Below are positions 1 through 5,632 of a DNA stretch of 5,632 nt, piece after piece (position 1 is the first letter of the stretch; each line of letters opens with the position of its first letter). The notes under the pieces are model-generated. The model was given only the letters and a program-made list of their open reading frames with translations. It was not told where the DNA came from and did no database searches. The stretch covers positions 1 through 5,632 of the forward strand of contig JAATEU010000294.1 in NCBI GenBank assembly GCA_015655565.1, given 5' to 3'. Origin of the DNA: Clostridiales bacterium (lineage in GTDB: Bacteria > Bacillota > Clostridia > Lachnospirales > Lachnospiraceae). The translations under genes were made by a program, and so were the position numbers.

Positions 1-50
1 AGATTACTCCCGATTTTTATATATTACCTTCTCTGCATAATAAAAAATAA
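1..50 (+). other. possible C-terminal tail of an upstream gene
   Basis: Two + strand frames are open from the window edge and end just before the ribosome binding site of the first gene. One reads ITPDFYILPSLHNKK and stops with TAA at 48-50; the other reads DYSRFLYITFSA and stops with TAA at 38-40. Either could be the end of an upstream gene in the same transcript, and the tight spacing to the next ribosome binding site would fit an operon. The stretch is too short to identify a family or choose a frame, and it may equally be an A/T-rich untranslated leader. Confidence 0.2.
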
Positions 51-56
51 AAGAGG
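51..56 (+). promoter_or_regulatory. ribosome binding site that decides the serine hydrolase start
   Basis: AAGAGG at 51-56 is the only Shine-Dalgarno-like sequence here. It lies 2 bases from the ATG at 59, which is too close, 8 bases from an in-frame TTG at 65 and 11 bases from an in-frame ATG at 68. This favours ATG 68, with TTG 65 as the alternative. The change removes only two or three residues and affects no motif. Confidence 0.6.
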
Positions 57-67
57 CAATGCCCTTG

Positions 68-826
68 ATGGAGAAAATATTAGAACAGTTAAAATCGATT
101 ACAGGCAAAGTGGGTTTTTATTACAAAAATCTGATAACCGGGGAAACCGCAGGTTTTCAGGAAAACATCCCGTTACAGGCAGCCAGTATAATAAAAATCC
201 CTGTTTTAATTGAAGCATTTTCCAGACTGCAGGAAGGTACCGTGGATAAATCTGACGTGGTTATAATTAAAAAAGAAGATAAATTACCCTCCTGCGGTGC
301 ATTAACGTATATGCATGACGGACTACAGGTGACATTTGAAGATTTATATATCTTAATGATTATTTTAAGTGATAATACTGCTGCCAATCTATTAATGAAA
401 CGGTTAGGTATGGATAAGATTAATGCTACCTTACAACAGCTTGGTTTAAGGCAGACAAAAATAAACCGTCTGCTGTTTGATTCCAGGCAGTCCGCCCTGG
501 GGATACAGAATTATATTTCTGCTTATGAAATAGGCTGGTTATTGGAAAAAATGTATTTTGGCGAATTGTTATCACCGGAAGCTTCCTTAGAGATGCTTCA
601 CATTTTAAAAAATCAAAGATTAAACGGTAAAATACCCTTTTATCTACATGGAAAAGTTGACATTGCCCATAAAACCGGGGAAGATGACGGAATTACCCAT
701 GATGTGGCAATTGTATACGCACCGCAGCCATTTGTGGTATGTTTCTGCGGCAATGAGGTAGAGGTTCCGTCCTTTGAACGGATTATGCAGGATATAACGG
801 TTAAGCTTATTAAAATGGGGTCATAA
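68..826 (+). CDS. cytoplasmic class A beta-lactamase-like serine hydrolase
   Basis: This 252-residue protein has the penicillin-recognising fold of the Beta-lactamase2 type. Numbered from the ATG at 68, it shows the nucleophile motif SIIK (Ser40, Lys43), a GAL segment like that of class A enzymes (77-79), SDN at 101-103 inside a LSDNTAANLL helix start, and KTG at 202-204. All three active-site motifs are in order and properly spaced. The omega-loop ExxLN (Glu166/Asn170 of class A) is not recognisable; the nearest acid is Asp138. Without that base, efficient beta-lactamase deacylation is not expected, which points to a peptidase, amidase or esterase. There is no signal peptide or membrane segment, so it should act in the cytoplasm, unlike secreted beta-lactamases and penicillin-binding proteins. 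The length suits a bare catalytic domain. It lies upstream of a dipeptide epimerase and an Opp transporter, so a role on imported murein peptides is a reasonable inference. The substrate is unknown. Confidence 0.9.
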   Translation: MEKILEQLKSITGKVGFYYKNLITGETAGFQENIPLQAASIIKIPVLIEAFSRLQEGTVDKSDVVIIKKEDKLPSCGALTYMHDGLQVTFEDLYILMIILSDNTAANLLMKRLGMDKINATLQQLGLRQTKINRLLFDSRQSALGIQNYISAYEIGWLLEKMYFGELLSPEASLEMLHILKNQRLNGKIPFYLHGKVDIAHKTGEDDGITHDVAIVYAPQPFVVCFCGNEVEVPSFERIMQDITVKLIKMGS

Positions 827-962
827 GAATATATACTTGTACATATTATATAGTAGAATAGGCCTTGCGTGCTTTTCAATACTATGAACCGGGACAGTTT
901 TTAAAAGAGGTCTCGGAAGTATTGCAGGGAATTGATTCAGGGAATGGATTTTTTAACTACAT

Positions 963-1016
963 AAGTAAGTCCCACGCTTCTTAGGGTTGCGTAAGCGGCG
1001 GGCACCGGATTTACTT
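963..1016 (+). promoter_or_regulatory. foldable leader element upstream of the epimerase
   Basis: Bases 963-972 (AAGTAAGTCC) pair with 1007-1016 (GGATTTACTT) over 10 pairs, one of them G-T. Inside, CGCTT at 975-979 pairs with AAGCG at 993-997. A competing pairing of CCC 971-973 with GGG 1000-1002 is also possible, as is TTAC 1011-1014 with GTAA 1020-1023. No U tract follows, so it is not a standard terminator. The ribosome binding site of the epimerase starts 12 bases after the stem. It could be a cis-acting RNA structure or a dispersed palindromic repeat. I do not recognise it as any known riboswitch class. Confidence 0.4.
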
Positions 1017-1027
1017 CCTGTAAGACT

Positions 1028-1031
1028 GGAG
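1028..1031 (+). promoter_or_regulatory. ribosome binding site that decides the epimerase start
   Basis: GGAG at 1028-1031 is 7 bases from the ATG at 1039, an ideal spacing, but only 1 base from the in-frame TTG at 1033. The start is therefore ATG 1039 and the two extra codons upstream are not translated. Confidence 0.75.
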
Positions 1032-1038
1032 TTTGTAT

Positions 1039-2124
1039 ATGATTATTAAAAATATTGAAGTCGGTGAAATATTTATTCCATTGGCAAAACCTTTTAAGAC
1101 GGCTCTTCGGACAGTGAAAAATGTGGAAGATATTGTAATTCAAATTGTTACGGACACGGATCAGTCCGGTTTTGGGGAAGCTCCTCCGACAGCGGTAATA
1201 ACCGGAGACACGAAAGGCTCCATTATTACGGCGGTTAAGGATTTTATAACACCTGCCTTAGTGGGCATGGAGATTGATAATTTAGACGGCATTTTCCGTA
1301 AGCTGAATTCCTGTATCGTTAAGAATACATCGGCAAAAGCGGCGGTGGATATGGCTGTTTATGATTTATATGCCAAGCAGTACCAGACACCGCTTTATAA
1401 GCTTTTGGGAGGCACCAGGACTTTGGTGGAAACGGATATTACCATCAGTGTTAATCCGGTTCCGGAAATGGTGGCCGACAGCCTGGAGGCGGTAAGGAAA
1501 GGATATAAAATACTAAAAATAAAAGTTGGTAAAGAAGGACTAAAAGATGTGGAATGTATTATGGCTATCCGTGAAGCCGTAGGCCCGGATGTTAAGCTCC
1601 GTGTGGACGCCAATCAGGGCTGGAATGCAAAACAATCCGTACAAATCATTACGGCAATGGAAGATAAGGGTTTAGATATAGAATTAGTGGAACAACCGGT
1701 ACCGGCCCATGATTTTAAGGGAATGCAATTTGTTACGGGGCATGTGGCAACCCCCATATTGGCGGATGAAAGTGTTTTTTCAGCAGAGGATGCAATACAT
1801 ATCATACAGAATGGGGCTGCGGATCTGATAAATATAAAACTCATGAAAACCGGAGGCATCTATAATGCCTTAAAAATATGTGATATAGCTGAAATCTACG
1901 GCGTGGAATGTATGATCGGATGTATGCTGGAGGGTAAGCTTTCCGTAAGTGCGGCAGCCCATCTGGCGGCAGCCAGAGGAATCATTACCAGGGCGGATCT
2001 GGATGGTCCGTCCCTGTGTAAAACGGACCCGTTTCCCGGCGGTCCGTCTTATGAGGAAAATTTAATCCGAATGAATGAAAAACCCGGTATTGGAATTGAG
2101 AAAATACCATGCTTTGATAAATAA
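1039..2124 (+). CDS. ykfB: dipeptide epimerase (L-Ala-D/L-Glu epimerase), enolase superfamily
   Basis: This enzyme interconverts L-Ala-D-Glu and L-Ala-L-Glu, a step in using murein peptides, in the cytoplasm. The protein has 361 residues, the usual length. The N-terminal capping domain carries PFKTALRTV (18-26), whose Arg24 is known to contact the substrate in B. subtilis YkfB, followed by GEAPPT and ITGDT. The barrel domain has all the expected catalytic parts: the KIK motif (Lys160, Lys162), metal ligands Asp190 in VDANQGW, Glu218 in VEQP and Asp243 in ADES, and the opposing Lys267 in NIKLMKTGG. Asp320-Leu-Asp322 near the end matches the DxD motif that binds the dipeptide amino group, which separates dipeptide epimerases from muconate-lactonising enzymes and o-succinylbenzoate synthases. 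The catalytic numbering agrees within one residue with YkfB as remembered. Ala-Glu is the likeliest substrate, but related epimerases use other dipeptides, so exact specificity is inferred. The neighbouring peptide transporter supports the pathway. Confidence 0.95.
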   Translation: MIIKNIEVGEIFIPLAKPFKTALRTVKNVEDIVIQIVTDTDQSGFGEAPPTAVITGDTKGSIITAVKDFITPALVGMEIDNLDGIFRKLNSCIVKNTSAKAAVDMAVYDLYAKQYQTPLYKLLGGTRTLVETDITISVNPVPEMVADSLEAVRKGYKILKIKVGKEGLKDVECIMAIREAVGPDVKLRVDANQGWNAKQSVQIITAMEDKGLDIELVEQPVPAHDFKGMQFVTGHVATPILADESVFSAEDAIHIIQNGAADLINIKLMKTGGIYNALKICDIAEIYGVECMIGCMLEGKLSVSAAAHLAAARGIITRADLDGPSLCKTDPFPGGPSYEENLIRMNEKPGIGIEKIPCFDK

Positions 2125-2152
2125 CATACAAATGGTTATCTATTTTCTTCCA

Positions 2153-2187
2153 TTGACAATTGAATTATCGGGCAGGATATTTATTAT
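2153..2187 (+). promoter_or_regulatory. candidate sigma-A promoter(s) for the opp genes
   Basis: A perfect TTGACA -35 at 2153-2158 is followed after 17 bases by GATATT (2176-2181, four of six matches to TATAAT). An overlapping alternative is TTGAAT at 2160-2165, then 16 bases, then TATTAT at 2182-2187 (five of six matches). Either would start transcription around 2190 and leave a leader of roughly 220 bases before oppA. A third, weaker option is TTGATA 2273-2278 with CTTAAT 2295-2300. These are consensus matches only. Confidence 0.4.
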
Positions 2188-2244
2188 ATGGAACTAAGCT
2201 TATCTGCATACGTGTATTCTTTCCAAAAGGAACGGATTATTTGG

Positions 2245-2277
2245 ACTTTGATGGTAAATTTACACGTTTACTTTGAT
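2245..2277 (+). promoter_or_regulatory. operator-like palindrome flanked by direct repeats
   Basis: GTAAATTTAC at 2254-2263 is a perfect 10-base palindrome. It sits between two exact copies of ACTTTGAT, at 2245-2252 and 2270-2277, spaced 25 bases start to start. In addition, ACGTGTA at 2210-2216 is the reverse complement of TACACGT at 2261-2267. The second direct repeat overlaps the TTGATA box of the weaker promoter candidate, so a bound regulator could affect transcription. In A/T-rich DNA, chance remains a real explanation. Confidence 0.25.
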
Positions 2278-2414
2278 ACGTTTTCCTTATCATGCTTAAT
2301 GGATTCAGCCCGGTCAAGGGTGATATTATGCTGATGAGGAAGAATTAGAATAAATGTTACTATTTAATAAGCAAAAGCCAGAAGTCCGAAATTATTTAAA
2401 AGAGGAGGAAATTT

Positions 2415-4301
2415 ATGAAGAAAAAATTAATAGCTTTAGCAGCAGGTCTTATTTTAATTACGTCTGTTTTTACCGGCTGCGGTAAAAAAGGCGGCTCCTC
2501 AGAGGATTCCGTGTACCGGAAACTCTATGCCAGTGAGGTTACTACCATGAATTATCTGGTAACCGGTTCTCAAGTTGAATACACCATAGGAGCCAATGTA
2601 ATTGATACCTTAGTCGAATATGATAATTTAGGCCAGATTGAGCCTTCCCTTGCAGAAACCTGGGAGATGAGCCCGGATGGCCTTACCTATACCTTTAAGC
2701 TCCGCCAGGGCCAGAAATGGTATGATTACCAGGGAAACGAAATGGGTGAGGTGACTGCCAATGACTTCGTAAGCGCAGCAAAATACATATTAACTCCTGT
2801 TTATGAAAGTTCTACCGTACAGAATTATTTCGGAATTATTAAAAATGCGGAAGAATATTATAACAGTCAGGTTACGGACGATCCGGAGACGGAAGAAATA
2901 GAAGGAAATGATTTAGACATTGATTTTTCCCAGGTCGGTGTGAAGGCCCTGGATGAATATACCTTAGAATATACTTTAGTTCAGCCGACTCCTTATTTCT
3001 TATCCTCACTGACTTATGTATGCTATATGCCGGCTTATGGGCCGTTATTAGAGGAATCAGGTGCTGAATATGGTACGGATAATACTAAAATGTATTATAA
3101 CGGAGCTTATATTTTAAGTGAATTTGCTCCTCAGGAAAAACATGTTTATACAAAAAATAAAAATTACTGGGATGCTGATAAAGTATATATTACGGAAATA
3201 AATGAAACCTACAATGCAGAAATGGCAACCCTTGCGCCTATTATGGCGGAGAATAATGAGATCGATTATGCCGAAATCGGTGCGGATATTGTTGATGACT
3301 GGTTATCCGACACCACCAAATCCGCAATGGTCAGCAAAGACCGCATAAAGACGGATTATTCCTACTTTTACAGTTTTAACTTTGATCCTCAGTTTGACGC
3401 GGAATATGAACCGGATAACTGGAAGCTTGCAGTAAATAATGAAAATTTCCGTCAATCCTTAAAAGCCGCCCTGGACCGTATTAAAGCAATTAGCGTAGGG
3501 GAACCAAATACTCCGGAGGACCGTGTGAATAATACTATTACTCCGGCTAATTTTGTAGATTATAACGGCAAGGATTATGCGGACTACGATGGCCTGGCGG
3601 CAATTACAGGCGGAAACAGCTTTGATGAAGCAGCAGCCTTATCCTATAAGGAAATAGCCATTTCTGAATTAACGGCGGAGGGAGCTGCTTTTCCTGTTAA
3701 GATTTTAATGCCTTATAATCCAAGCACTACCAACTGGGACAAAGAATGTGTTGTAGTGGAACAGCAGATGGAAGCATTACTGGGAACGGATTATATTGAT
3801 ATTATTGTGGAAGCGGGTCCGGCCACTGACTTCTTATCCCAGGTACGCCGCGTCGGTAAATATGCATTTATGTTATGTAACTGGGGTGCCGATTATGCAG
3901 ATCCGCAAACCTGGACGGATCCCTTTACGGTTGATAATAATTATAATTTCATGGATATTGCCATGAACAAGGGTGACGGTGTTGCAGATACGGTGAAAGA
4001 GTACTATGCTTTGGTGGATGCTGCAAAAGCAATTCCCGTTGATATTGATGCAAGATATGAAGCTTTTGCCAAAGCGGAAGCTTATTTAATCGAACATGCC
4101 CTGGCAGTACCTTATTCCATCAGCAATTCCTATTATCTGGTAGTCAAGTTAAATTATTTTGAAGGCCAATACGCTCCTTTTGGTGTATCTGTATTACGTT
4201 ATAAAGGCCAGCACCTGTTGGAGAAACCGGTGTCAATGGATGAATTTAATGCTGCACAGGAGCAATGGAAGGCTGACCGTGAAGCACTTACAAATAAATA
4301 A
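2415..4301 (+). CDS. oppA: oligopeptide ABC transporter substrate-binding lipoprotein
   Basis: This is a family 5 extracellular solute-binding protein (OppA/DppA type) that captures peptides outside the membrane and delivers them to the OppB/OppC channel. The 628-residue product starts with a lipoprotein signal: MKKK, a hydrophobic stretch (5-19) and the lipobox FTGC with Cys22 as the lipid-modified residue, then a short Gly/Ser linker. The binding domain covers about 35-600. Typical landmarks are the EPSLAETWEMSPDGLTYTF segment (76-94) leading to GQKW (99-102), YYNGAYILSEF (227-237) before KNYWD, the NFRQSLKAALDR helix (344-355), and NWGADYADPQTW (489-500). Length is normal to slightly long for the family. 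AGGAGG at 2403-2408, 6 bases from the ATG, is a very strong ribosome binding site, fitting high expression. It is followed by a hairpin-rich gap and the permease genes. Murein-peptide specificity is suggested only by the epimerase next door; general oligopeptide uptake is the alternative. Confidence 0.95.
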   Translation: MKKKLIALAAGLILITSVFTGCGKKGGSSEDSVYRKLYASEVTTMNYLVTGSQVEYTIGANVIDTLVEYDNLGQIEPSLAETWEMSPDGLTYTFKLRQGQKWYDYQGNEMGEVTANDFVSAAKYILTPVYESSTVQNYFGIIKNAEEYYNSQVTDDPETEEIEGNDLDIDFSQVGVKALDEYTLEYTLVQPTPYFLSSLTYVCYMPAYGPLLEESGAEYGTDNTKMYYNGAYILSEFAPQEKHVYTKNKNYWDADKVYITEINETYNAEMATLAPIMAENNEIDYAEIGADIVDDWLSDTTKSAMVSKDRIKTDYSYFYSFNFDPQFDAEYEPDNWKLAVNNENFRQSLKAALDRIKAISVGEPNTPEDRVNNTITPANFVDYNGKDYADYDGLAAITGGNSFDEAAALSYKEIAISELTAEGAAFPVKILMPYNPSTTNWDKECVVVEQQMEALLGTDYIDIIVEAGPATDFLSQVRRVGKYAFMLCNWGADYADPQTWTDPFTVDNNYNFMDIAMNKGDGVADTVKEYYALVDAAKAIPVDIDARYEAFAKAEAYLIEHALAVPYSISNSYYLVVKLNYFEGQYAPFGVSVLRYKGQHLLEKPVSMDEFNAAQEQWKADREALTNK

Positions 4302-4324
4302 TATAGTTCAGGGAAGAGGTTGTC

Positions 4325-4361
4325 CCAGGCGGCCGCAGGCCGCCTGGAGATACCCCTTTTT
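4325..4361 (+). terminator. GC-rich hairpin, possible partial terminator or mRNA stabiliser
   Basis: CCAGGCGGCC (4325-4334) and GGCCGCCTGG (4338-4347) form a perfect 10-pair stem with a GCA loop, in otherwise A/T-rich DNA. GAAGAGGT (4313-4320) and ACCCCTTT (4352-4359) can add a lower stem with one mismatch across an internal loop, running into TTTTT at 4357-4361. The U tract is short and starts 10 bases after the main stem, so termination would probably be incomplete, which fits attenuation between the binding protein and permease genes. Confidence 0.55.
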
Positions 4362-4387
4362 AACCTGTCGGGGAATCTGATTTGAGA

Positions 4388-4420
4388 CAGTGCCGCATCT
4401 GCAAGCAGATACGGCAACTG
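4388..4420 (+). promoter_or_regulatory. second long hairpin in the oppA-oppB spacer
   Basis: CAGT-GCCG-C-ATCTGC (4388-4402) pairs with GCAGAT-A-CGGC-A-ACTG (4405-4420). There is one C-A mismatch (4396/4411) and one bulged A (4416), giving about 14 pairs. No U tract follows. CTGTC at 4365-4369 could alternatively pair with GACAG at 4386-4390 and compete with the base of this stem. It probably stabilises or helps process the mRNA; its function is not shown by the sequence. Confidence 0.5.
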
Positions 4421-4462
4421 ATGGGAGTCAGGATGAATGAAAAAACATAAAGGAGCCGTACA

Positions 4463-5404
4463 ATGATAAAGTATCTTATAAAAAGATTAGCCCGATCTGT
4501 TATTACTTTATTTATAATTATATCCATTGTATTTATATTGCTTCGTCTGATGCCGATTGAAGGATATTTTCAGAATTATGATAAGCTTACAAAGGAACAG
4601 ATCCGGGCAGGTATTATAAACATGGGGCTGGATAAGCCCGTTTTAATGCAGTTAAAGAACTTCTTTATCCGGCTTTTACATGGAGATTTGGGAGTGTCCC
4701 GTATTTACAGGGCAAATGTTCCCATCACAGAGATATTATCCGGCAAAATCCCTATTTCCCTGCTGTTAGGCGGAATTTCCCTGATTATTTCCCTGCTGTT
4801 GGGTATTCCTCTTGGTACTTTAATGGCACGTTCTAAGGGAAAGTTCTGGGACAAGTTTGGTACGGCGTTTATTGTTTTTATTCAGGCGGTTCCGGCAGCG
4901 GTTTACTATTTGTTTATTCAGGTGTTTGGACATGAATTATTAGGTGTATCCATGCTGTTTCATAAGGATAATATTACTACCTGGATGTTACCCATTATCT
5001 CCCTGTCCCTAGGTAATACCGCTTATTATGCCATGTGGCTGCGCCGTTATATGGTGGATGAGAACAATAAGGATTATGTGAAACTGGCAGTTGCCAAGGG
5101 GGTACCCAATAATAAGATTATGATTGGGCATGTGTTTCGGAATGCGTTTGTCCCCATGATTCAATATATACCAAGTTCATTCTTAAATACCATTGTCGGT
5201 TCCATTTATGTTGAATCCCTTTACAGCGTTCCGGGTATGGGCGGCCTTCTGGTAGATGTGGTAAAACGTCAGGACAATACCATGGTGCAGGCTATTGTAA
5301 TTCTTTTTGCCTGTGTCGGCATATTTGGCTTAATACTTGGTGATATTTTAATGACTGTCCTGGATCCCCGAATCAGTTTTAACAAAAAAGGAGGTGCCCG
5401 CTAG
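4463..5404 (+). CDS. oppB: peptide ABC transporter permease, OppB/DppB family
   Basis: This inner-membrane subunit forms half of the peptide translocation channel. The 313-residue length is typical. A first membrane helix lies at about 11-30 after a basic start (KRLAR). A soluble segment containing GLDKPVLMQLKNFF and HGDLGVS, characteristic of OppB, comes next. Further helices lie at about 97-122, 133-155, 173-193, 229-250 and 277-300, six in all. The cytoplasmic EAA loop that docks to the ATPases is DYVKLAVAKG (204-213) followed by the FRNAFVP segment (225-231). VESLYSVPGMGGLL (250-263) and the closing DPR (301-303) are family hallmarks. AAAGGAG at 4449-4455 gives a well-spaced start. The TAG stop overlaps the GTG start of the next permease, so the two are translationally coupled. 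The sequence cannot separate Opp, Dpp and App subtypes. Confidence 0.95.
   Translation: MIKYLIKRLARSVITLFIIISIVFILLRLMPIEGYFQNYDKLTKEQIRAGIINMGLDKPVLMQLKNFFIRLLHGDLGVSRIYRANVPITEILSGKIPISLLLGGISLIISLLLGIPLGTLMARSKGKFWDKFGTAFIVFIQAVPAAVYYLFIQVFGHELLGVSMLFHKDNITTWMLPIISLSLGNTAYYAMWLRRYMVDENNKDYVKLAVAKGVPNNKIMIGHVFRNAFVPMIQYIPSSFLNTIVGSIYVESLYSVPGMGGLLVDVVKRQDNTMVQAIVILFACVGIFGLILGDILMTVLDPRISFNKKGGAR
5388..5396 (+). promoter_or_regulatory. strong ribosome binding site for oppC inside oppB
   Basis: AAGGAGGTG is a near-perfect complement to the 16S rRNA 3' end. GGAGG ends 9 bases before the GTG at 5404. It supports the uncommon GTG start, which begins on the last base of the oppB stop codon (TAGTG). 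Confidence 0.8.
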
Positions 5405-5632
5405 TGACCGTCTTTGGACATAAATCCGTTAAATTAGAAAACAGCTTAAATGAGACAGCAAAAGGGGCATCCGGCAATAGGAAATTATTTGAATTTGCAG
5501 TCTATGATGAGAGTTCAGCAGAAAAAACAGGGTATTCCAATTATTCCTATTGGAAAAGTACAATCCAGGCTTTTTTGCATAATAAGGTTGCAGTGGTATT
5601 GCTTGCTGTTATTTTATTTATTTTACTATTTA
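5404..5632 (+). CDS. oppC: peptide ABC transporter permease, OppC/DppC family (N-terminal part)
   Basis: This is the second channel subunit, partner of OppB, cut by the window edge after 76 codons. It starts at GTG 5404 with a very strong ribosome binding site and a 1-base overlap with oppB. The first 50 or so residues are a hydrophilic, probably cytoplasmic tail. SYWKSTIQAFLHNKVAVVLL (about 53-72) matches the OppC N-terminal signature, a Tyr-Trp motif and FxxNK leading into the first membrane helix, which is only partly in view. The EAA loop and remaining helices lie outside the window. No in-frame stop or frameshift is seen. The family call rests on the N-terminal motif plus position directly after oppB. 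Confidence 0.88.
   Translation, partial: MTVFGHKSVKLENSLNETAKGASGNRKLFEFAVYDESSAEKTGYSNYSYWKSTIQAFLHNKVAVVLLAVILFILLF

Larger units (their letters stand above)
827..1038 (+). other. intergenic region before the epimerase
   Basis: This 212-base gap has no recognisable gene. A TAGAAT hexamer at 854-859 resembles a -10 box, but no convincing -35 lies 16-18 bases upstream. A stretch at 865-984 reads like about 39 codons from a TTG, and the last part (963-1016) can fold into a long stem. No terminator with a U tract was seen after the serine hydrolase, so read-through into the epimerase gene is possible. Confidence 0.5.
2125..2414 (+). other. intergenic regulatory region before oppA
   Basis: This 290-base gap contains no convincing gene; its short open frames (for example 2188-2334 and 2292-2348) lack ribosome binding sites. 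It holds candidate promoters, a 10-base palindrome between direct repeats, and the strong oppA ribosome binding site at its end. ATAAC 2121-2125 and GTTAT 2135-2139 could form a weak A/T-rich hairpin after the epimerase, but it is too weak to call a terminator. The gap length and promoter-like boxes suggest that oppA has its own transcription start. Confidence 0.5.
4302..4462 (+). other. hairpin-rich spacer between oppA and oppB
   Basis: The 161-base spacer has no gene but carries two strong hairpins (described separately) and the oppB ribosome binding site AAAGGAG at 4449-4455, 7 bases before the ATG. Such spacers are known in binding-protein transporter operons, where they let the binding protein be made in excess over the membrane subunits, by partial termination or by protecting the upstream mRNA 3' end. 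That this one does so is inference. Confidence 0.55.

Noticed and set aside
59..67. ATG at 59 as the start of the serine hydrolase
   Set aside because: The only ribosome binding site ends 2 bases before it, too close for initiation; ATG 68 or TTG 65 is better spaced.
68..826. Antibiotic-resistance beta-lactamase
   Set aside because: There is no signal peptide and no Glu166/Asn170 motif, and the neighbours are peptide-use genes.
963..1016. Rho-independent terminator after the serine hydrolase
   Set aside because: The stem is interrupted by a large interior and no U tract follows; a ribosome binding site follows shortly instead.
1033..1038. TTG at 1033 as the start of the epimerase
   Set aside because: It lies 1 base after GGAG, while the ATG at 1039 has a 7-base spacing and matches the known N-terminus of the family.
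937..1143. Reverse-strand open frame over the epimerase start
   Set aside because: It is a shadow of the epimerase gene and the palindromic element, with no recognisable protein features.
2301..2340. T-box or other known riboswitch in the oppA leader
   Set aside because: The CCCGGTCAAGGGTG stretch only loosely resembles a T-box; no conserved T-box sequence or terminator pair is present.
2188..2348. Short open frames of 48 and 18 codons in the gap before oppA
   Set aside because: Neither has a ribosome binding site or protein-like pattern, and one starts inside the promoter-like boxes.
4159..4380. Open frame across the oppA end and the spacer
   Set aside because: It overlaps oppA in another frame, has no ribosome binding site, and its tail is a translation of the hairpin.

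Overview
The window reads as chromosomal DNA of a moderately low-GC Firmicute, most likely a Clostridia member such as Lachnospiraceae. The signs are strong AGGAGG-type ribosome binding sites, A/T-rich codon choice, a lipobox lipoprotein, and the closest remembered resemblance of the epimerase to Bacillus subtilis YkfB. The organism is an inference; nothing in the window fixes the genus. All five genes lie on the + strand and look intact, except the last, which the window edge cuts.

Layout: positions 1-67 hold a ribosome binding site and possibly the last codons of an upstream gene. Next comes a cytoplasmic serine hydrolase of the class A beta-lactamase fold (68-826). A 212-base gap (827-1038) follows, with a foldable element just ahead of an L-Ala-D/L-Glu type dipeptide epimerase (1039-2124). 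A 290-base gap (2125-2414) carries candidate promoters and an operator-like palindrome. Then come a lipoprotein oligopeptide-binding protein (2415-4301), a 161-base gap with two strong hairpins (4302-4462), an OppB-type permease (4463-5404), and the N-terminus of an OppC-type permease (5404 to the edge), whose GTG start overlaps the oppB stop by one base.

Together the genes suggest uptake and breakdown of peptides, very plausibly murein (cell-wall) peptides. The lipoprotein captures peptides outside the membrane and the OppB/OppC pair forms the channel; ATPase subunits are expected downstream but are not in view. The epimerase inverts the D-Glu of L-Ala-D-Glu so that ordinary peptidases can finish the job. 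The serine hydrolase has no export signal and lacks the class A Glu166 motif, so it is more likely an intracellular peptidase or amidase of this pathway than a resistance enzyme. The arrangement recalls B. subtilis dppABCDE-ykfABCD, but with a serine hydrolase in place of the YkfA and YkfC peptidases.

I see no mobile element, CRISPR array, tRNA or rRNA. The less ordinary parts are the unassigned serine hydrolase, the structured leader before the epimerase, the palindrome with direct repeats before oppA, and the double hairpin between oppA and oppB. I found no clear sign of a wholly new system.
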